A stretch of DNA of 64,000 bases from an uncultured Candidatus Actinomarina sp. (GCA_902587025.1 CACIJJ010000003.1:31585-95584); one strand, 5' to 3'. Numbered from the stretch's first letter, positions 18,310 through 28,189 are shown. The notes: a model not told the origin generated them from the sequence alone. A program made the numbers and translations.

Positions 18310-18692
18310 TAGTTTCTTCTCCTCTTTTTAGGACGACATCCATTGTGTGGGGTTGGTGTTATGTCTTTGATAGTACCTACGTCCATTCCCATATTTTGAA
18401 GAGTTCTTACTGCTGTTTCTCTACCTGCACCTGTACCACTAATGATTATATCCAATTTGTGTATACCAAATTCTGTTGCTCGTCTAACAGCCTCTTCTGC
18501 CGCAACTTGGGCAGCATATGGAGTTGACTTTCTAGAACCCTTAAATCCAACAGAACCACCAGATGTCCATACAACTGTTTCACCGTTTGTATCAGAAATA
18601 TTTATTATAGTGTTGTTAAAACTTGCTTTTATATGCGCTATGCCTGAAGGAATATTTTTTTTATTTTTTTTCTTTGATTTTTGTTCAGCCAC
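18309..18692 (-). CDS. rpsK: 30S ribosomal protein S11
   Basis: Platform protein of the small subunit, near the mRNA exit channel. The 127 residues have a lysine-rich N-terminus (KSKKKNKKN), [39 protein letters not shown] and the C-terminal [18 protein letters not shown], all typical. It begins on the rpsM stop and ends on the rpsD start (one-base overlaps on both sides), consistent with tight coupling. Confidence 0.98.
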   Translation of the reverse strand: MAEQKSKKKNKKNIPSGIAHIKASFNNTIINISDTNGETVVWTSGGSVGFKGSRKSTPYAAQVAAEEAVRRATEFGIHKLDIIISGTGAGRETAVRTLQNMGMDVGTIKDITPTPHNGCRPKKRRRN

Positions 18693-19069
18693 TATTTCAT
18701 AACTTTCTTCTTACCTGCAATAGCAAATCTTGGACCTTTTCTTGTTCTTGCATTAGTGTGAGTTCTCTGACCTCTTACAGGTAATCCCGTTCTATGTCTA
18801 ATACCTTGATAAGTTCCAATTTCAGTTTTTCTTCTTATGTTTTGTGAAACATCTCTTCTCAAATCACCTTCAACTCTAAAATTTGATTCTATATATTTTC
18901 TTATTTTTGCAATCTCATCATTTGTAAGATTGTTCACTCTTGTGTCAGGATTTATTTCGAGATCATTACAAATGTCTTCTGCTCGTTTTGCGCCAATACC
19001 GTGTATGTATCTGAGTGAAGCTATTACTCTTTTTTCTCTTGGTATATCAATACCTGAAATTCTAGCCAA
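18692..19069 (-). CDS. rpsM: 30S ribosomal protein S13
   Basis: Head protein contacting P-site tRNA and forming inter-subunit bridges to L5. The 125 residues include [41 protein letters not shown], the signature [20 protein letters not shown] and a basic C-terminal tail ending KKVMK that reaches the P-site. Two bases separate it from the rpmJ stop. Confidence 0.98.
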   Translation of the reverse strand: MARISGIDIPREKRVIASLRYIHGIGAKRAEDICNDLEINPDTRVNNLTNDEIAKIRKYIESNFRVEGDLRRDVSQNIRRKTEIGTYQGIRHRTGLPVRGQRTHTNARTRKGPRFAIAGKKKVMK

Positions 19070-19071
19070 AC

Positions 19072-19188
19072 TTAACCTTGCCTTTGCTTATGTCTTGGGT
19101 TCCTTTTATTGATAACATATAGCTTGCCTTTACGACGAACTATTTGATCGTTTGGACCTCTTTTTTTTATACTCGCTTTTACTTTCAT
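19072..19188 (-). CDS. rpmJ: 50S ribosomal protein L36, cysteine-free form
   Basis: A 38-residue large-subunit protein: [20 protein letters not shown] followed by [18 protein letters not shown]. The C-terminal NPRHKQRQG is the family mark. The usual zinc-binding Cys3-His set is missing, making this the zinc-independent (C-minus) type. The ATG overlaps the infA TGA in an ATGA junction and the stop is two bases before rpsM. It is the only L36 gene seen in the window. Confidence 0.96.
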   Translation of the reverse strand: MKVKASIKKRGPNDQIVRRKGKLYVINKRNPRHKQRQG

Positions 19189-19409
19189 TTATGTCTCCAA
19201 GTAATCCTACCTCTTGTAGGATCATATGGTGATACTTCCATCTCCACTACATCACCAGGTAGAATTCGAATATACTTCATTCTCATTTTTCCTGATACAT
19301 GTGCTAAGATTTCTGCTCCACTCTCAAGCTTGACCTTAAATGAGGCGTTTGGAAGAGTTTCAGTTACAGTCCCCTGTACTTTAATTATGTTCTTTTCTTT
19401 TTCTACCAA
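19185..19409 (-). CDS. infA: Translation initiation factor IF-1
   Basis: OB-fold factor that occupies the ribosomal A site during initiation. The 74 residues contain [39 protein letters not shown] and [20 protein letters not shown] in outline, near-universal blocks. The start is a TTG (TTG GTA GAA) after AGGT, not an ATG. It lies in the usual map-infA-rpmJ-rpsM order, 71 bases downstream of map; that gap holds nothing I can identify with confidence. Confidence 0.96.
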   Translation of the reverse strand: MVEKEKNIIKVQGTVTETLPNASFKVKLESGAEILAHVSGKMRMKYIRILPGDVVEMEVSPYDPTRGRITWRHK

Positions 19410-19480
19410 AATTACCTGATTTTAAGACCGATTAACTAGATTAGTCTGATTATGAACTATTACCAACAAATTTTGAAAAA

Positions 19481-20227
19481 TTACAATTCTGAAAAAATAC
19501 ATACTTCATCCTCCATTATTCCTATTACGTGTTCCCAGTGAGCGGATTTTTTTCCATCAGCAGTCCTTACAGTCCATCCATCTGCATCAACTTTTGTATC
19601 TGCGGTACCTAAATTGAACATTGGTTCAATGCAGATTGCCATACCTTTTTTTAACTTAAATCCTTTATTTTTGATACCGTAATTTGGTACTTGTGGATCT
19701 TCATGCATTTCTAGTCCGATCCCATGACCAACATATTCTCTGACAACTCCGTAAGAATTTTTCTTACCAATTTTTTCAATTTTATTACCAATAGTCCCTA
19801 GCTTTTGACCATCCTTTACAAGTTTTATTGCTTCGTAAAGAGCTTTTTTTGTAACATCGATTAACTTCTGATCTTCACTAGAAATTTGTCCTATTCCATA
19901 AGTGAGAGCTGCGTCTGCATGAAACCCATTTACAGTACAACCAACATCAATTGATAATATATCACCCTCTTCTATAACAAAATTTTTTGGAATTCCATGA
20001 ACAATAACATCATTGGGTGATGCACAAATGTATGAAGGAAATCCTCTATAATTAAGGAAATTTGAGACTGCATTTGATTTTTTAATTATCTCTTCTGCCT
20101 TTTTGTCTAATGTTTCTATTTTTGTTCCAGGTAAAGAAATATTTTGTAATTCTGCATGAATGGTGGCAACTATTTTTCCTGCTTTTTTCATATTCATAAA
20201 ATCTTCATTTGATTTGTAAGTAATCAT
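19481..20227 (-). CDS. map: Methionine aminopeptidase type I
   Basis: Removes the initiator Met from nascent proteins. The 248-residue pita-bread fold shows all five metal ligands: two Asp in DVGCTVNGFHADAALTYG, His in VGHGIGLEMHEDP, and Glu in CIEPMFNLG and WEHVIGI. The N-terminus MITYKSNEDFMNMKKAGKIVA is of the short cytoplasmic type without zinc-finger extension. It overlaps adk by 4 bases (ATGA). Confidence 0.97.
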   Translation of the reverse strand: MITYKSNEDFMNMKKAGKIVATIHAELQNISLPGTKIETLDKKAEEIIKKSNAVSNFLNYRGFPSYICASPNDVIVHGIPKNFVIEEGDILSIDVGCTVNGFHADAALTYGIGQISSEDQKLIDVTKKALYEAIKLVKDGQKLGTIGNKIEKIGKKNSYGVVREYVGHGIGLEMHEDPQVPNYGIKNKGFKLKKGMAICIEPMFNLGTADTKVDADGWTVRTADGKKSAHWEHVIGIMEDEVCIFSEL

Positions 20228-20769
20228 AATTTCATAAACTTTGAAATTTCATTGAATATGTCATCAATCTCACCAAATGCATTTACAGAATTTAGAACTC
20301 CCTTGTTGCTGTAATAGTCAACCAATGGAGCAGTCTCTTTTTTATAAACTTCAAATCGTACTTTTATGGATTCTTCGGTATCATCTTCTCTTCCACGATC
20401 CAACATACGCTTAACTAATTCTTCTTCATTAACCTCAAATAAAATTACGTTTTTAATTTTCAAGTCATCAATCTCAAGACTTTCTGCCTGCGCGATTGTC
20501 CTGGGAAATCCATCTAATATAGCTCCGTTATCACAATCAGGTTTTCCTATCCTTTCAATCAACATTGCCGTGACTAAATCATCAGATACAAGATTACCTT
20601 TGTTTAAAATGTCTTTAGCTATGAGACCTAGTTCCGTTTCATTTTCAACATGATCTCTTAACATAACCCCAGTAGATATATGGGGAAGCTTAAAAGTTTC
20701 AGATAATTTTTCAGCCTGAGTTCCTTTTCCTGCACCTGGTGGTCCAAGAAAAATAGTGATATTTGTCAA
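20224..20769 (-). CDS. adk: Adenylate kinase
   Basis: Interconverts ATP, ADP and AMP. At 181 residues it is the short form with a minimal lid, common in actinobacteria. The P-loop is in FLGPPGAGKGTQAEKL; then HISTGVMLRD (AMP site), DGFPRTIAQAE and the lid region LDRGREDDTEESIKVRFEVY. No zinc-lid cysteines. The start overlaps the secY stop by 4 bases. Its place between secY and map is conserved across bacteria. Confidence 0.97.
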   Translation of the reverse strand: MTNITIFLGPPGAGKGTQAEKLSETFKLPHISTGVMLRDHVENETELGLIAKDILNKGNLVSDDLVTAMLIERIGKPDCDNGAILDGFPRTIAQAESLEIDDLKIKNVILFEVNEEELVKRMLDRGREDDTEESIKVRFEVYKKETAPLVDYYSNKGVLNSVNAFGEIDDIFNEISKFMKL

Positions 20770-22079
20770 TCAATAAATCCTTCGTAATTTCTCATACTTA
20801 ATTGACTCTCTATTTGTTTCATTGTTTCTAGTGCTACACCTACGGTAATGAGTATTGATATACCACTGAAGCCCAAAGGAATATCCCAAATCGCTGACGC
20901 AATTGATGGTAAAACAGCTACAGATGCAAGGAAAACTGATCCAGGAAGAGTAATTCTGCTAATTATGTGTGATAAATAATTTGTTGTTGATATACCTGGA
21001 CGAACACCAGGAACAAAGCCTCCCTGTCTTCTTATCATGTCTGATTGTCTGACTGGATCAAATTGAATAGTGGTATAAAAATATGTAAAGAATATTATCA
21101 ACATTCCTAAAAAGAAAATATAAAACCAGCTAGTACCTTGTGAATTAGCTAGGTTGACATCAATCCAGTTTCTAATTCCTGCAGTAATTGAGTTATCTTG
21201 GGGAAGGGAAGTTGCAATAAGTGCTGGAAAAAAAAGTACACTGGTTGCAAAAATAACAGGAATGACACCAGCACTGTTGACCTTTAAAGGTATGTATGTA
21301 CTTTGACCTCCCATAACTTTTCTACCTCTTACTCTTTTAGCAAATTGAATTGGAATTCTTCTTTGACCCTGCTCTACATAAATTATTCCAACAATCATGA
21401 GGAAAAACATTAGTACTAAAAAGCTAAATTGACCTATCCTGCCTTGTCCAGCAGTCACTTGATATGCACCACCAAAGCTAGCTGGTAATTGGCTTATAAT
21501 ACTTGCAAAAATAATTAAAGACATTCCATTTCCTATGCCTCTTTGAGAGATTAATTCTCCCAACCACATGATGAATGCTGTTCCAGCAGTCATTGTTAGA
21601 ACAATTAATCCGACTCTAGACGGTGTGTAGTTTGGTATTAAAGATATACCTCCAGTTAAACTTCCACGAGAAAATATATAAGTTAAACCTGTAGATTGTA
21701 ACAATGCAAGAACAACTGTAATATATCTTGTCCATTGTGTGATTACTTTTCTTCCTGATTCTCCCTCTTCCTGAAGCTTTTGCAACCTTGGAATTACAAC
21801 TGTTAATAATTGCAAAATAATACTTGAAGTGATGTAAGGCATAATACCTAGTGCAAAAACTGAAAATGTCTCTAATGCTCCCCCAGAAAACAAATTTAGT
21901 AGCCCATAAATACCTGCTTGAGAACCTGAGTCGGTCAGTCTTTGAACAGCTTCTAAATCAACCCCTGGTACAGGAACTGCTGCTCCTAATCGATAAACTC
22001 CGAACATTAACAAAGTGAAAATAATTCTTTTTCTTAGATCAGGAATTTTAAACATGTATTTGAAAATCGAAAGCTTCAT
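20766..22079 (-). CDS. secY: Preprotein translocase subunit SecY
   Basis: Central pore of the Sec translocon in the inner membrane, with SecE encoded at 45.7 kb. The 437-residue, ten-helix protein has FKIPDLRKRIIFTLLMFGVYRLGA at the first helix (in outline), GIMPYITSSIILQLL, GIGNGMSLIIFA, and the cytoplasmic QRRIPIQFAKR and PVRQSDMIRRQGGFVPG loops. It follows rplO by one base. MFKIP at residue 9 is an alternative start of similar quality. Confidence 0.97.
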   Translation of the reverse strand: MKLSIFKYMFKIPDLRKRIIFTLLMFGVYRLGAAVPVPGVDLEAVQRLTDSGSQAGIYGLLNLFSGGALETFSVFALGIMPYITSSIILQLLTVVIPRLQKLQEEGESGRKVITQWTRYITVVLALLQSTGLTYIFSRGSLTGGISLIPNYTPSRVGLIVLTMTAGTAFIMWLGELISQRGIGNGMSLIIFASIISQLPASFGGAYQVTAGQGRIGQFSFLVLMFFLMIVGIIYVEQGQRRIPIQFAKRVRGRKVMGGQSTYIPLKVNSAGVIPVIFATSVLFFPALIATSLPQDNSITAGIRNWIDVNLANSQGTSWFYIFFLGMLIIFFTYFYTTIQFDPVRQSDMIRRQGGFVPGVRPGISTTNYLSHIISRITLPGSVFLASVAVLPSIASAIWDIPLGFSGISILITVGVALETMKQIESQLSMRNYEGFID

Positions 22080-22080
22080 A

Positions 22081-22530
22081 TTAAATCTCTATAACTTCTA
22101 CAGTACCACCAGCATCTTCAATTTTCTTCTTAGCAGATTCACTTACAGCGTGTGCTTTTACGTTGACACTATTTGTAATTTCACCGTTACCAAGAATTTT
22201 TACAAATCCCTTTTTTCTTGTTAAACCATTTTTCTGAAGTATTTCTGGATCAATATCACCTTTAAGGTTTTTATCTTGTAAATCAGAAACGTTTACAACC
22301 ACATACGACATTTTAGGAGTATTTTTTAGTCCCTTAAGTTTTGGGATTCTTCTATAGAGTGGAATTTGTCCGCCTTCAAAGTATGCAGGTACTGTTTTTC
22401 TTGCTCCTGTTCCTTTTGTCCCTCTTCCAGCAGTTTTTCCTCTTTTTCCAGCTTCTCCTCTTCCTTTGCGAATTTTTGATTTAGTTGAGCCTGGTGTTGG
22501 CTTTAAATGATGAAATTTGATTTTACTCAT
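22081..22530 (-). CDS. rplO: 50S ribosomal protein L15
   Basis: Late-assembly large-subunit protein. The 149 residues start HHLKPTPGSTKSKIRKGRGEAGKRGKTAGRG in outline, then KGTGARKTVPAYFEGGQIPLYRRIPK, with the C-terminal VKAHAVSESAKKKIEDAGG block, all diagnostic of L15. The start overlaps the rpmD end by 4 bases. Located in the normal spc position before secY. Confidence 0.97.
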   Translation of the reverse strand: MSKIKFHHLKPTPGSTKSKIRKGRGEAGKRGKTAGRGTKGTGARKTVPAYFEGGQIPLYRRIPKLKGLKNTPKMSYVVVNVSDLQDKNLKGDIDPEILQKNGLTRKKGFVKILGNGEITNSVNVKAHAVSESAKKKIEDAGGTVEVIEI

Positions 22531-22709
22531 TTAATTTCCTCTGTTTCTACAAGGTGTGCAACTTTATTAAGCATCCCTGTAAGACTTTCGTCAACCTCTC
22601 TTTCAACTGAAGAATTGATTTTTTTTAATCCAAGAGACTTTATAGTTTCTTTTGCTTTAAAACCTTGTCCAATAAGTGACCTTCTAAGTGTAATTTTAAC
22701 CTTTGGCAT
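22527..22709 (-). CDS. rpmD: 50S ribosomal protein L30
   Basis: Small 60-residue large-subunit protein of the bacterial L30 type: [20 protein letters not shown] then [30 protein letters not shown]. The conserved RRSLIG and VxxxL-G-L-K-K patterns identify it. It overlaps the end of rpsE by 14 bases and rplO by 4. Some streamlined genomes lose L30; this one keeps it. Confidence 0.95.
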   Translation of the reverse strand: MPKVKITLRRSLIGQGFKAKETIKSLGLKKINSSVEREVDESLTGMLNKVAHLVETEEIK

Positions 22710-23247
22710 CTTCCTTTAACTTTCTTTCGGCTTTTGTATTTTCATATGCATCAACTAAACCTTTTGGAGCAATTTCCATAACATTTTTACCTCTTAATTT
22801 AGCTACTTCATCTGGTGTTCTTTGACCTAATAATCCATTAAGAGTTGCTTTCGCAACATTCAAATGAGTAGGAGATCCTAAAGACTTAGCAAGAATATCT
22901 TTAATTCCTGCTGCCTCAAGTACTTGTCGAACTGCACCACCAGCAATTACACCTGTACCGGGAGCAGCTGGTTTTAATAAAACCTTAGAAGAGCCATGTT
23001 CTCCAGTAGTAGTATGTACTATCGTTGATCCAGCCATAGGTATAGGATGAATGTTCTTTTTTGCGTTTTCAATAGCTTTCTGTATTGCAAGCGGAACTTC
23101 CGAACCTTTTCCGTAACCTATTCCAGCATTACCGTTTCCATCACCAACAGCAACTAAAGCAGTAAATGCAAAGTTTCGACCACCTTTAACTACTTTTGCT
23201 ACTCTATTTATGTGAATAACGTTTTCTTGTAATTCTATTTCAGCCAT
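22696..23247 (-). CDS. rpsE: 30S ribosomal protein S5
   Basis: Decoding-accuracy protein at the mRNA entry side. The 183 residues have the N-terminal dsRBD-like domain [38 protein letters not shown] in outline and a C-terminal domain with [33 protein letters not shown]. The start overlaps the rplR stop by one base. Spectinomycin-loop residues look ordinary. Confidence 0.97.
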   Translation of the reverse strand: MAEIELQENVIHINRVAKVVKGGRNFAFTALVAVGDGNGNAGIGYGKGSEVPLAIQKAIENAKKNIHPIPMAGSTIVHTTTGEHGSSKVLLKPAAPGTGVIAGGAVRQVLEAAGIKDILAKSLGSPTHLNVAKATLNGLLGQRTPDEVAKLRGKNVMEIAPKGLVDAYENTKAERKLKEDAKG

Positions 23248-23594
23248 TAGAACTTTATACCTTTTTCTCTTATACCATCAGCTAAAGCTTTGACTCTACC
23301 ATGGTAAATATATCCTCCACGATCAAAAACTGCTTCTTTGATGTTGTTCTTGTTAAGAATGTCGCCCATTAATTCTCCAACTTTTTTTGCAGTATCAATA
23401 CTTAAATTATCACTCTTAAGCTCTTTTGATAATGTACTTGCTGATCCAATAGTTGTTTGATTTAAATCATCGATTGCTTGTACATATATATTTTTATTGC
23501 TCTTATATACAGCTAAACGCGGCTTACTTGCATCACCATAAACTTTCTTTCTGATTCTAATTTTTCTTTTTGATCTTGAATCTAAACTTTTCAC
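23247..23594 (-). CDS. rplR: 50S ribosomal protein L18
   Basis: 5S rRNA-binding protein. The 115 residues include the basic N-terminus [36 protein letters not shown] in outline, the middle [52 protein letters not shown] at the end, the most conserved part. It lies one base after rplF and overlaps rpsE by one base. Confidence 0.97.
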   Translation of the reverse strand: MKSLDSRSKRKIRIRKKVYGDASKPRLAVYKSNKNIYVQAIDDLNQTTIGSASTLSKELKSDNLSIDTAKKVGELMGDILNKNNIKEAVFDRGGYIYHGRVKALADGIREKGIKF

Positions 23595-23595
23595 T

Positions 23596-24150
23596 CTACG
23601 CTCCTGTAGTTGCTACTGCTGCTTTACCAGCTTTTCTTCTTACATATTCGTCTTGATATCTGATGCCTTTACCTTTATAAGGTTCAGGTGGTTTAATTGA
23701 TCTAATATCCGCTGCGACTTGCCCAACCAAAGCTTTATCAATGCCCGAGATATTGATTGTATTTTGATCTGGTACATCAAATGTAATATTTTCTACTTTT
23801 TTAAATACAACTGGATGTGAAAAGCCACAAAGTATCTCTAGATCATTACCTTTTAATGTAACCCTGTGTCCAACACCTTGTAGTGTAAGAGTCTTAGAAT
23901 ATCCTTCGCTAACCCCGACAATATTATTTGCTACTAATGATCTATATAAACCATGTAAACTTTTTACTTGCTTCTCATCTGACTCTCTTGTGAATTGAAG
24001 TACATTATCAGATATTTCAAAATTTATTTTTTCTTCAAGCACCTCAGTAACCAGTTCACCTTTTGGACCTTTGACGTTGATTTTGTTTCCATCAATATTG
24101 ATTTCAACTTTCTCGGGTATCTCAATTGGTTTATTACCAATCCTGCTCAT
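23596..24150 (-). CDS. rplF: 50S ribosomal protein L6
   Basis: Large-subunit protein at the factor-binding region. I start it at the ATG that overlaps the rpsH stop (ATGA), giving 184 residues beginning MSRIGNKPIEIPEKV, the normal N-terminus; a TTG two codons upstream is possible but less likely. The two repeated L6 domains are visible, the second ending with the signature SGIDKALVGQVAADIRSIKPPEPYKGKGIRY in outline. Tail RRKAGKAAV is typical. Confidence 0.96.
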   Translation of the reverse strand: MSRIGNKPIEIPEKVEINIDGNKINVKGPKGELVTEVLEEKINFEISDNVLQFTRESDEKQVKSLHGLYRSLVANNIVGVSEGYSKTLTLQGVGHRVTLKGNDLEILCGFSHPVVFKKVENITFDVPDQNTINISGIDKALVGQVAADIRSIKPPEPYKGKGIRYQDEYVRRKAGKAAVATTGA

Positions 24151-24545
24151 GACCAAACCTCACAAATAAGTTCTCCCCCAAGCTTTCTTTTTCTTGCTTC
24201 TGAATCAGATAATAAACCTCTTGAAGTAGAAACTACAACAGTACCTAATCCTCCGTTGTTTCTTGGGAGTTTGTCAAAAGAAGAATAAACCCTTCTTCCT
24301 GGTTTAGATAATCTATTTAAACCAGCAATTACAGATTTTCCTTCATCTGAAAATTTGATAGTCAAATTTAAAACTTTTTTTGCTCCATCGCCTTTTACTT
24401 CTACGTCACTAATATAACCTTCATCTTTAAAAAGTTTTGCGAGCTCAAATTTGAAATTTGAGTGTGGAATCTCAACATTTGATTTTGACACAAGTGTTGC
24501 ATTTCTAACCCTTGTTAAAAAATCTGAAATAGGATCATTTACCAT
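24147..24545 (-). CDS. rpsH: 30S ribosomal protein S8
   Basis: Central-domain 16S rRNA binder and spc-operon repressor in E. coli. From the ATG two bases after rpsN it is 132 residues, the family standard, beginning MVNDPISDFLTRVRNA; a GTG three codons upstream overlaps rpsN and would give 135. The C-terminal GGLGTVVVSTSRGLLSDSEARKRKLGGELICEVW (in outline) is the signature. No obvious S8-type repressor hairpin was recognised near rplE. Confidence 0.95.
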   Translation of the reverse strand: MVNDPISDFLTRVRNATLVSKSNVEIPHSNFKFELAKLFKDEGYISDVEVKGDGAKKVLNLTIKFSDEGKSVIAGLNRLSKPGRRVYSSFDKLPRNNGGLGTVVVSTSRGLLSDSEARKRKLGGELICEVWS

Positions 24546-24547
24546 CT

Positions 24548-24853
24548 TTACCACGAAGCTTTGTTTATGCCTGGAAGCTCTCCTTTGAGTGCCAAGTCGC
24601 GAAAAGTATTTCGTGACATTCCAAATTTTCTTAAATTACCCCTAGGTCGTCCTGTTACTTGGCACCTATTACGATGACGTGTTGCGGATGCATCTCTAGG
24701 CATCTTTGCAATCTTTTTTTGTGCTTCCCTTTTCTCATCATAAGTAGATTCAGGGTCACGAATTACAGCTAATAATTCTTTTCTCTTTGATGAATAAAAA
24801 TTTGCTGTTTCTTCTCTTTTATTATTTTTAACTATTTTACTTTTTTTAGCCAT
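24548..24853 (-). CDS. rpsN: 30S ribosomal protein S14, cysteine-free long form
   Basis: Small-subunit head protein. At 101 residues it is the long, zinc-independent form: [19 protein letters not shown], then [43 protein letters not shown] in outline. It has a single Cys ([10 protein letters not shown]) and lacks the CxxC...CxxC zinc ribbon of the short form. Starts 3 bases after rplE stop-side sequence with a plain ATG. In the usual spc position between rplE and rpsH. Confidence 0.97.
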   Translation of the reverse strand: MAKKSKIVKNNKREETANFYSSKRKELLAVIRDPESTYDEKREAQKKIAKMPRDASATRHRNRCQVTGRPRGNLRKFGMSRNTFRDLALKGELPGINKASW

Positions 24854-24855
24854 AA

Positions 24856-25401
24856 TTAATTCTCCCTAAACGGAAAGCCAAGTGAGTTAAGTAACTCATA
24901 TCCGCCTGAATTATCTTTCGCAGTAGTACAAATTGTTATATTCATTCCTCTGATGTCTCTGACTTTATCATATTCAACTTCTGGAAATACCAGTTGCTCG
25001 TTCAGACCAAGAGAAAAATTACCATTACCATCAAATGATTTTTTACTAAATCCTCTGAAATCTCGAATTCTTGGGACTACTACCTGTACAAACCGATCAT
25101 AAAATTCCCACATTCTATTTCCTCTAAGTGTCACAGAAACCCCTATTGGCATTCCTTCTCGAATTTTAAAACCCGCGATTGATTTTTTAGCTCTTTTTAT
25201 AACTGGTTTCTGACCTGATATTGCAGTTAGTTCATCAACCATTGATTCAAGTGCTCTACCATCTGTAGCAGCTTTTCCATCACCGATATTTATAACAATT
25301 TTTTCTAGTTTTGGAACAGCATTAGTGTTTTCAATATTTAATTGTTTCTTTAGTTCGTCAATTAATTGAGTTCTATATTGATCTTTAAGCCTCGGAATCA
25401 T
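24856..25401 (-). CDS. rplE: 50S ribosomal protein L5
   Basis: 5S rRNA binder that contacts P-site tRNA and S13. The 181 residues include [70 protein letters not shown] (in outline) and the C-terminal [31 protein letters not shown]. Start overlaps the rplX stop by 4 bases. No unusual feature. Confidence 0.98.
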   Translation of the reverse strand: MIPRLKDQYRTQLIDELKKQLNIENTNAVPKLEKIVINIGDGKAATDGRALESMVDELTAISGQKPVIKRAKKSIAGFKIREGMPIGVSVTLRGNRMWEFYDRFVQVVVPRIRDFRGFSKKSFDGNGNFSLGLNEQLVFPEVEYDKVRDIRGMNITICTTAKDNSGGYELLNSLGFPFREN

Positions 25402-25700
25402 GCTTCATCTCCAGTTTGTGCTAAAACCCTAAATTTATTTCCATTTTTATCAAACTTATATCTTACTCTTCCACTCTTTTTTTTGACAACCAGTGCAACA
25501 TTTGAGGCATCTATTGGCATACTTTTATCAATAACTCCTCCTTGCATCGTTTGGCCTTGAGGTTTTTGATGTTTTTTATTTACATTTATCCCTTCAACTA
25601 AAACTTGATTCTTTTTTGGAAATACTTGCAAAACTTTACCCTCTTTACCATTGTCTTTTCCAGAAATAATTTTTACTGTATCACCTTTTTGTATTTTCAT
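25398..25700 (-). CDS. rplX: 50S ribosomal protein L24
   Basis: Assembly-initiator protein with a KOW motif. The 100 residues have KIQKGDTVKIISGKDNGKEGKVLQVFPKKNQVLVEGINV (in outline), QTMQGGVIDKSMPIDASNVAL and a basic tail. It begins on the last base of the rplN stop and overlaps rplE by 4 bases, so the three are tightly coupled. Confidence 0.97.
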   Translation of the reverse strand: MKIQKGDTVKIISGKDNGKEGKVLQVFPKKNQVLVEGINVNKKHQKPQGQTMQGGVIDKSMPIDASNVALVVKKKSGRVRYKFDKNGNKFRVLAQTGDEA

Positions 25701-26068
25701 TACAAAACCTCCGGTGCAAGTGATACTATTCTCATAAATTTCTTCTCTCTTAATTCTCTACCAACTGGTCCAAAGATTCTTGTTCCTCTTGGTTGATCTT
25801 GATCGTTTAAAATCACGCATGCATTTTCATCAAACCTAATATAGGTACCATCTTTACGTCTTGTTTCTTTACTAGTTCTGACAACAACAGCTTGTACAAT
25901 ATCACCTTTTTTTATCTGGCCACCAGGAACAGCATCTTTTACGGTTGCTGTAAAAACATCTCCCAAACCTGCATATCTAATTTTTGAACTGCCTTTTACC
26001 TTTATGCATAACACCTCTTTTGCGCCAGAGTTGTCAGCAACTTTTAATCTTGATTCTTTTTGTATCAT
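25700..26068 (-). CDS. rplN: 50S ribosomal protein L14
   Basis: Conserved inter-subunit bridge protein. The 122 residues include [55 protein letters not shown] and the terminal [26 protein letters not shown] (each in outline), which are close to the universal L14 consensus. The start overlaps rpsQ by 4 bases. Confidence 0.98.
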   Translation of the reverse strand: MIQKESRLKVADNSGAKEVLCIKVKGSSKIRYAGLGDVFTATVKDAVPGGQIKKGDIVQAVVVRTSKETRRKDGTYIRFDENACVILNDQDQPRGTRIFGPVGRELREKKFMRIVSLAPEVL

Positions 26069-26328
26069 CTTGCTCTCTCAACAATCTCAGTAACTCTCCA
26101 CATTTTTGTTTTAGATATTGGCTTAGTTTCAGTTATTTTTACAGTGTCCCCAACTTTTGCATCAAAACTCTCATCATGGGCATGAAGCTTTCTTGTTTTT
26201 TTAACAATTTTTCCATACTTTGGATGTTGAAATTGTAATTCAATAGACACGGTAACTGTTTTGTCTCTTTTATCAGAAACAACGACTCCTGTTCTTACTT
26301 TTCGAGATGCTCTTGGTTCACTACTCAT
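26065..26328 (-). CDS. rpsQ: 30S ribosomal protein S17
   Basis: Primary 16S rRNA-binding OB-fold protein. I choose the ATG that lies within the last codons of rpmC, giving 87 residues starting [20 protein letters not shown]; an upstream reading would intrude further into rpmC without adding conserved residues. [19 protein letters not shown] and [20 protein letters not shown] are diagnostic. Overlaps rplN by 4 bases. Confidence 0.96.
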   Translation of the reverse strand: MSSEPRASRKVRTGVVVSDKRDKTVTVSIELQFQHPKYGKIVKKTRKLHAHDESFDAKVGDTVKITETKPISKTKMWRVTEIVERAR

Positions 26329-26536
26329 TATTCTCATCCACATTCATGTCATTGATTTTTTGATTTAATATTGTGTTTGCCTGTGCAATTTCTTTTTTTA
26401 TTTTTTTAAATACTGAAGTGTCTTCGATTTGACTCGTTGCTAATGCAAATCTTGAGTCCATTAATTCTTTTTTAAGATCTAAAATTTTATTTTCAAGTTC
26501 CATAATGGATAATTCTCTCAAATCATTTATGCTCAT
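26321..26536 (-). CDS. rpmC: 50S ribosomal protein L29
   Basis: Two-helix protein at the tunnel exit, part of the docking site for trigger factor and SRP. The 71 residues open with [20 protein letters not shown], then [34 protein letters not shown]; the conserved LRFQ-like motif reads SRFALATSQ here. Slightly acidic C-terminus (MNVDENNE). Overlaps rplP by 4 bases and rpsQ by 8. Confidence 0.95.
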   Translation of the reverse strand: MSINDLRELSIMELENKILDLKKELMDSRFALATSQIEDTSVFKKIKKEIAQANTILNQKINDMNVDENNE

Positions 26537-26943
26537 ATATTCCTCTTTACAAATTTTGTTTTAATTGGCAATTTATGTCCTGCTTTTCTCATTGCTTCTT
26601 TTGCAATTTCTTCAGAAACACCAGATATTTCAAAAATTATTTTTCCTGGTTTTACAACTGCTACGTAGTACTCAACGTTACCTTTTCCTGATCCCATACG
26701 AACTTCAGCGGGTTTTTTTGTAATTGGTTTGTGAGGAAAAATGTTTATCCAAACCTTTCCCCCTCTTTTCATTGTTCTTGTAATCGTTATTCTTGCAGCC
26801 TCAATTTGACGTGCTGTTATATATGAAGTCTCAACAGCTTGAAGTCCATAATCACCAAACGTCACTTCATTACCACCTTTTGAAAGACCTCTTCTTCTAC
26901 CTCTATGTGATTTTCTATGTTTTGTCTTTTTTGGCATTAACAT
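26533..26943 (-). CDS. rplP: 50S ribosomal protein L16
   Basis: Large-subunit protein close to the A-site tRNA elbow. The 136 residues start [19 protein letters not shown]; the doubled MLMPK opening is common in L16. [27 protein letters not shown] and [24 protein letters not shown] (in outline) are diagnostic. Two bases separate it from rpsC. An internal ATG two codons on is the only other credible start. Confidence 0.98.
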   Translation of the reverse strand: MLMPKKTKHRKSHRGRRRGLSKGGNEVTFGDYGLQAVETSYITARQIEAARITITRTMKRGGKVWINIFPHKPITKKPAEVRMGSGKGNVEYYVAVVKPGKIIFEISGVSEEIAKEAMRKAGHKLPIKTKFVKRNI

Positions 26944-26945
26944 AT

Positions 26946-27836
26946 TTATTCTTCTTCCATTATTGATTTTTCTTGTTCAAATTGCTCTGTTGCCTCATTA
27001 GGTCTAATCCGATTACCCCCACCTGCTTCAACAATCTTTGATGATGATTCATTTGTTTTTTTACCACCACCAGCTTCAAGAATTCGTGATTTTTTAGTCT
27101 CACCTACTGCAGCTTCAACACGAGATTTAACAGATTTAACTCTTCCAGTAGCAGGTCCTCCACTTGCTAAATTAGCTTCAGCTGCAATTTTATCTTGTCT
27201 TAGTTTGTTTGAACCTACGACATCACCTTTGTAAACCCAAACTTTTACTCCAATTGAACCTACGGTTGTTTGTGCTGCTGCTCTTCCAAAATCAATATCG
27301 GCACGTAAAGTGTGTAATGGGACTCTGCCTTCACGGTACCATTCTCTTCTACCCATCTCTGCGCCACCGAGTCGTCCAGAACATTCAACTCTTACACCTT
27401 CGGCTCCAGCTTTAAGAGCACCTGTTACAGCTCTTTTCATTGCTCTTCTAAATGCAACTCTGTTTTCTAATTGGTCTGCAACAGCTCTTGCTAATAATTG
27501 GGCGTCAAGTTCAGGCTCTCTAACTTCAATAATATTTAGTTTTACAGGTTGGCTGGATAATTCTTCAAGTCCTTTTCTCAACCTATCTGCTTCTGCACCT
27601 TTTCTACCAATTACAACACCGGGTCTAGCTGTATGTATGTCAACTTGGACCTTGTCCCTTGTTCTTTCTATATCTATTCGAGAAACTGCACCTTTAATTA
27701 ACTGCGAAGACAAGAACTCTCTAATTCTATAATCTTGATTAACCAGTTTTGTGTATTCTTTATCACTAAACCAACGTGACTTCCAGTCATTAACAATTCC
27801 AATTCTAAATGCGTAAGGATGTGTTTTTTGTCCCAT
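26946..27836 (-). CDS. rpsC: 30S ribosomal protein S3 with long C-terminal tail
   Basis: Head protein lining the mRNA entry tunnel and contributing helicase activity. Residues 1-215 are the conserved part: [21 protein letters not shown], a KH domain with [24 protein letters not shown], and [31 protein letters not shown] (in outline). The remaining ~80 residues are a low-complexity charged tail with a degenerate repeat ([14 protein letters not shown] and [14 protein letters not shown]) ending in Glu-rich sequence. Tails on S3 are common in actinobacteria but this repeat is unusual. One base overlaps rplV. Confidence 0.97.
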   Translation of the reverse strand: MGQKTHPYAFRIGIVNDWKSRWFSDKEYTKLVNQDYRIREFLSSQLIKGAVSRIDIERTRDKVQVDIHTARPGVVIGRKGAEADRLRKGLEELSSQPVKLNIIEVREPELDAQLLARAVADQLENRVAFRRAMKRAVTGALKAGAEGVRVECSGRLGGAEMGRREWYREGRVPLHTLRADIDFGRAAAQTTVGSIGVKVWVYKGDVVGSNKLRQDKIAAEANLASGGPATGRVKSVKSRVEAAVGETKKSRILEAGGGKKTNESSSKIVEAGGGNRIRPNEATEQFEQEKSIMEEE

Positions 27837-28189
27837 TACAATTCTCCGTCTGCTGTAGTTAGTTCGATTACCAAGTGAGATGTTCTTTTATTTATCCTTC
27901 CGGCTCTACCTCTAGCCCTTGGTCTAAATCTTTTTAGAGTAGGTCCTTCATCTGCAGTAGCTTTTGAAATATAAAGATCACTTGAGCTTAAACCAAAATT
28001 ATTCTCAGCATTTGCGATTGCGCTTTCAACAACTTGTGATATCTCATCAGCTGCTCTTCGTTTTGTAAATTTAAGAATATCTAAGGCTTCAGAAACAGGC
28101 AGTCCTCTAATTAGATTCAATACTAACCTCAATTTGTAAGGTGATTGCCTTACATATTTACTTTTTGCAGTTACTGTTTGATTTTCCAT
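27836..28189 (-). CDS. rplV: 50S ribosomal protein L22
   Basis: Lines the peptide exit tunnel; its beta-hairpin is a macrolide-contact site. The 117 residues include [74 protein letters not shown] and [10 protein letters not shown] (in outline). It starts on the rpsS stop and ends on the rpsC start, each with a one-base overlap. Confidence 0.98.
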   Translation of the reverse strand: MENQTVTAKSKYVRQSPYKLRLVLNLIRGLPVSEALDILKFTKRRAADEISQVVESAIANAENNFGLSSSDLYISKATADEGPTLKRFRPRARGRAGRINKRTSHLVIELTTADGEL

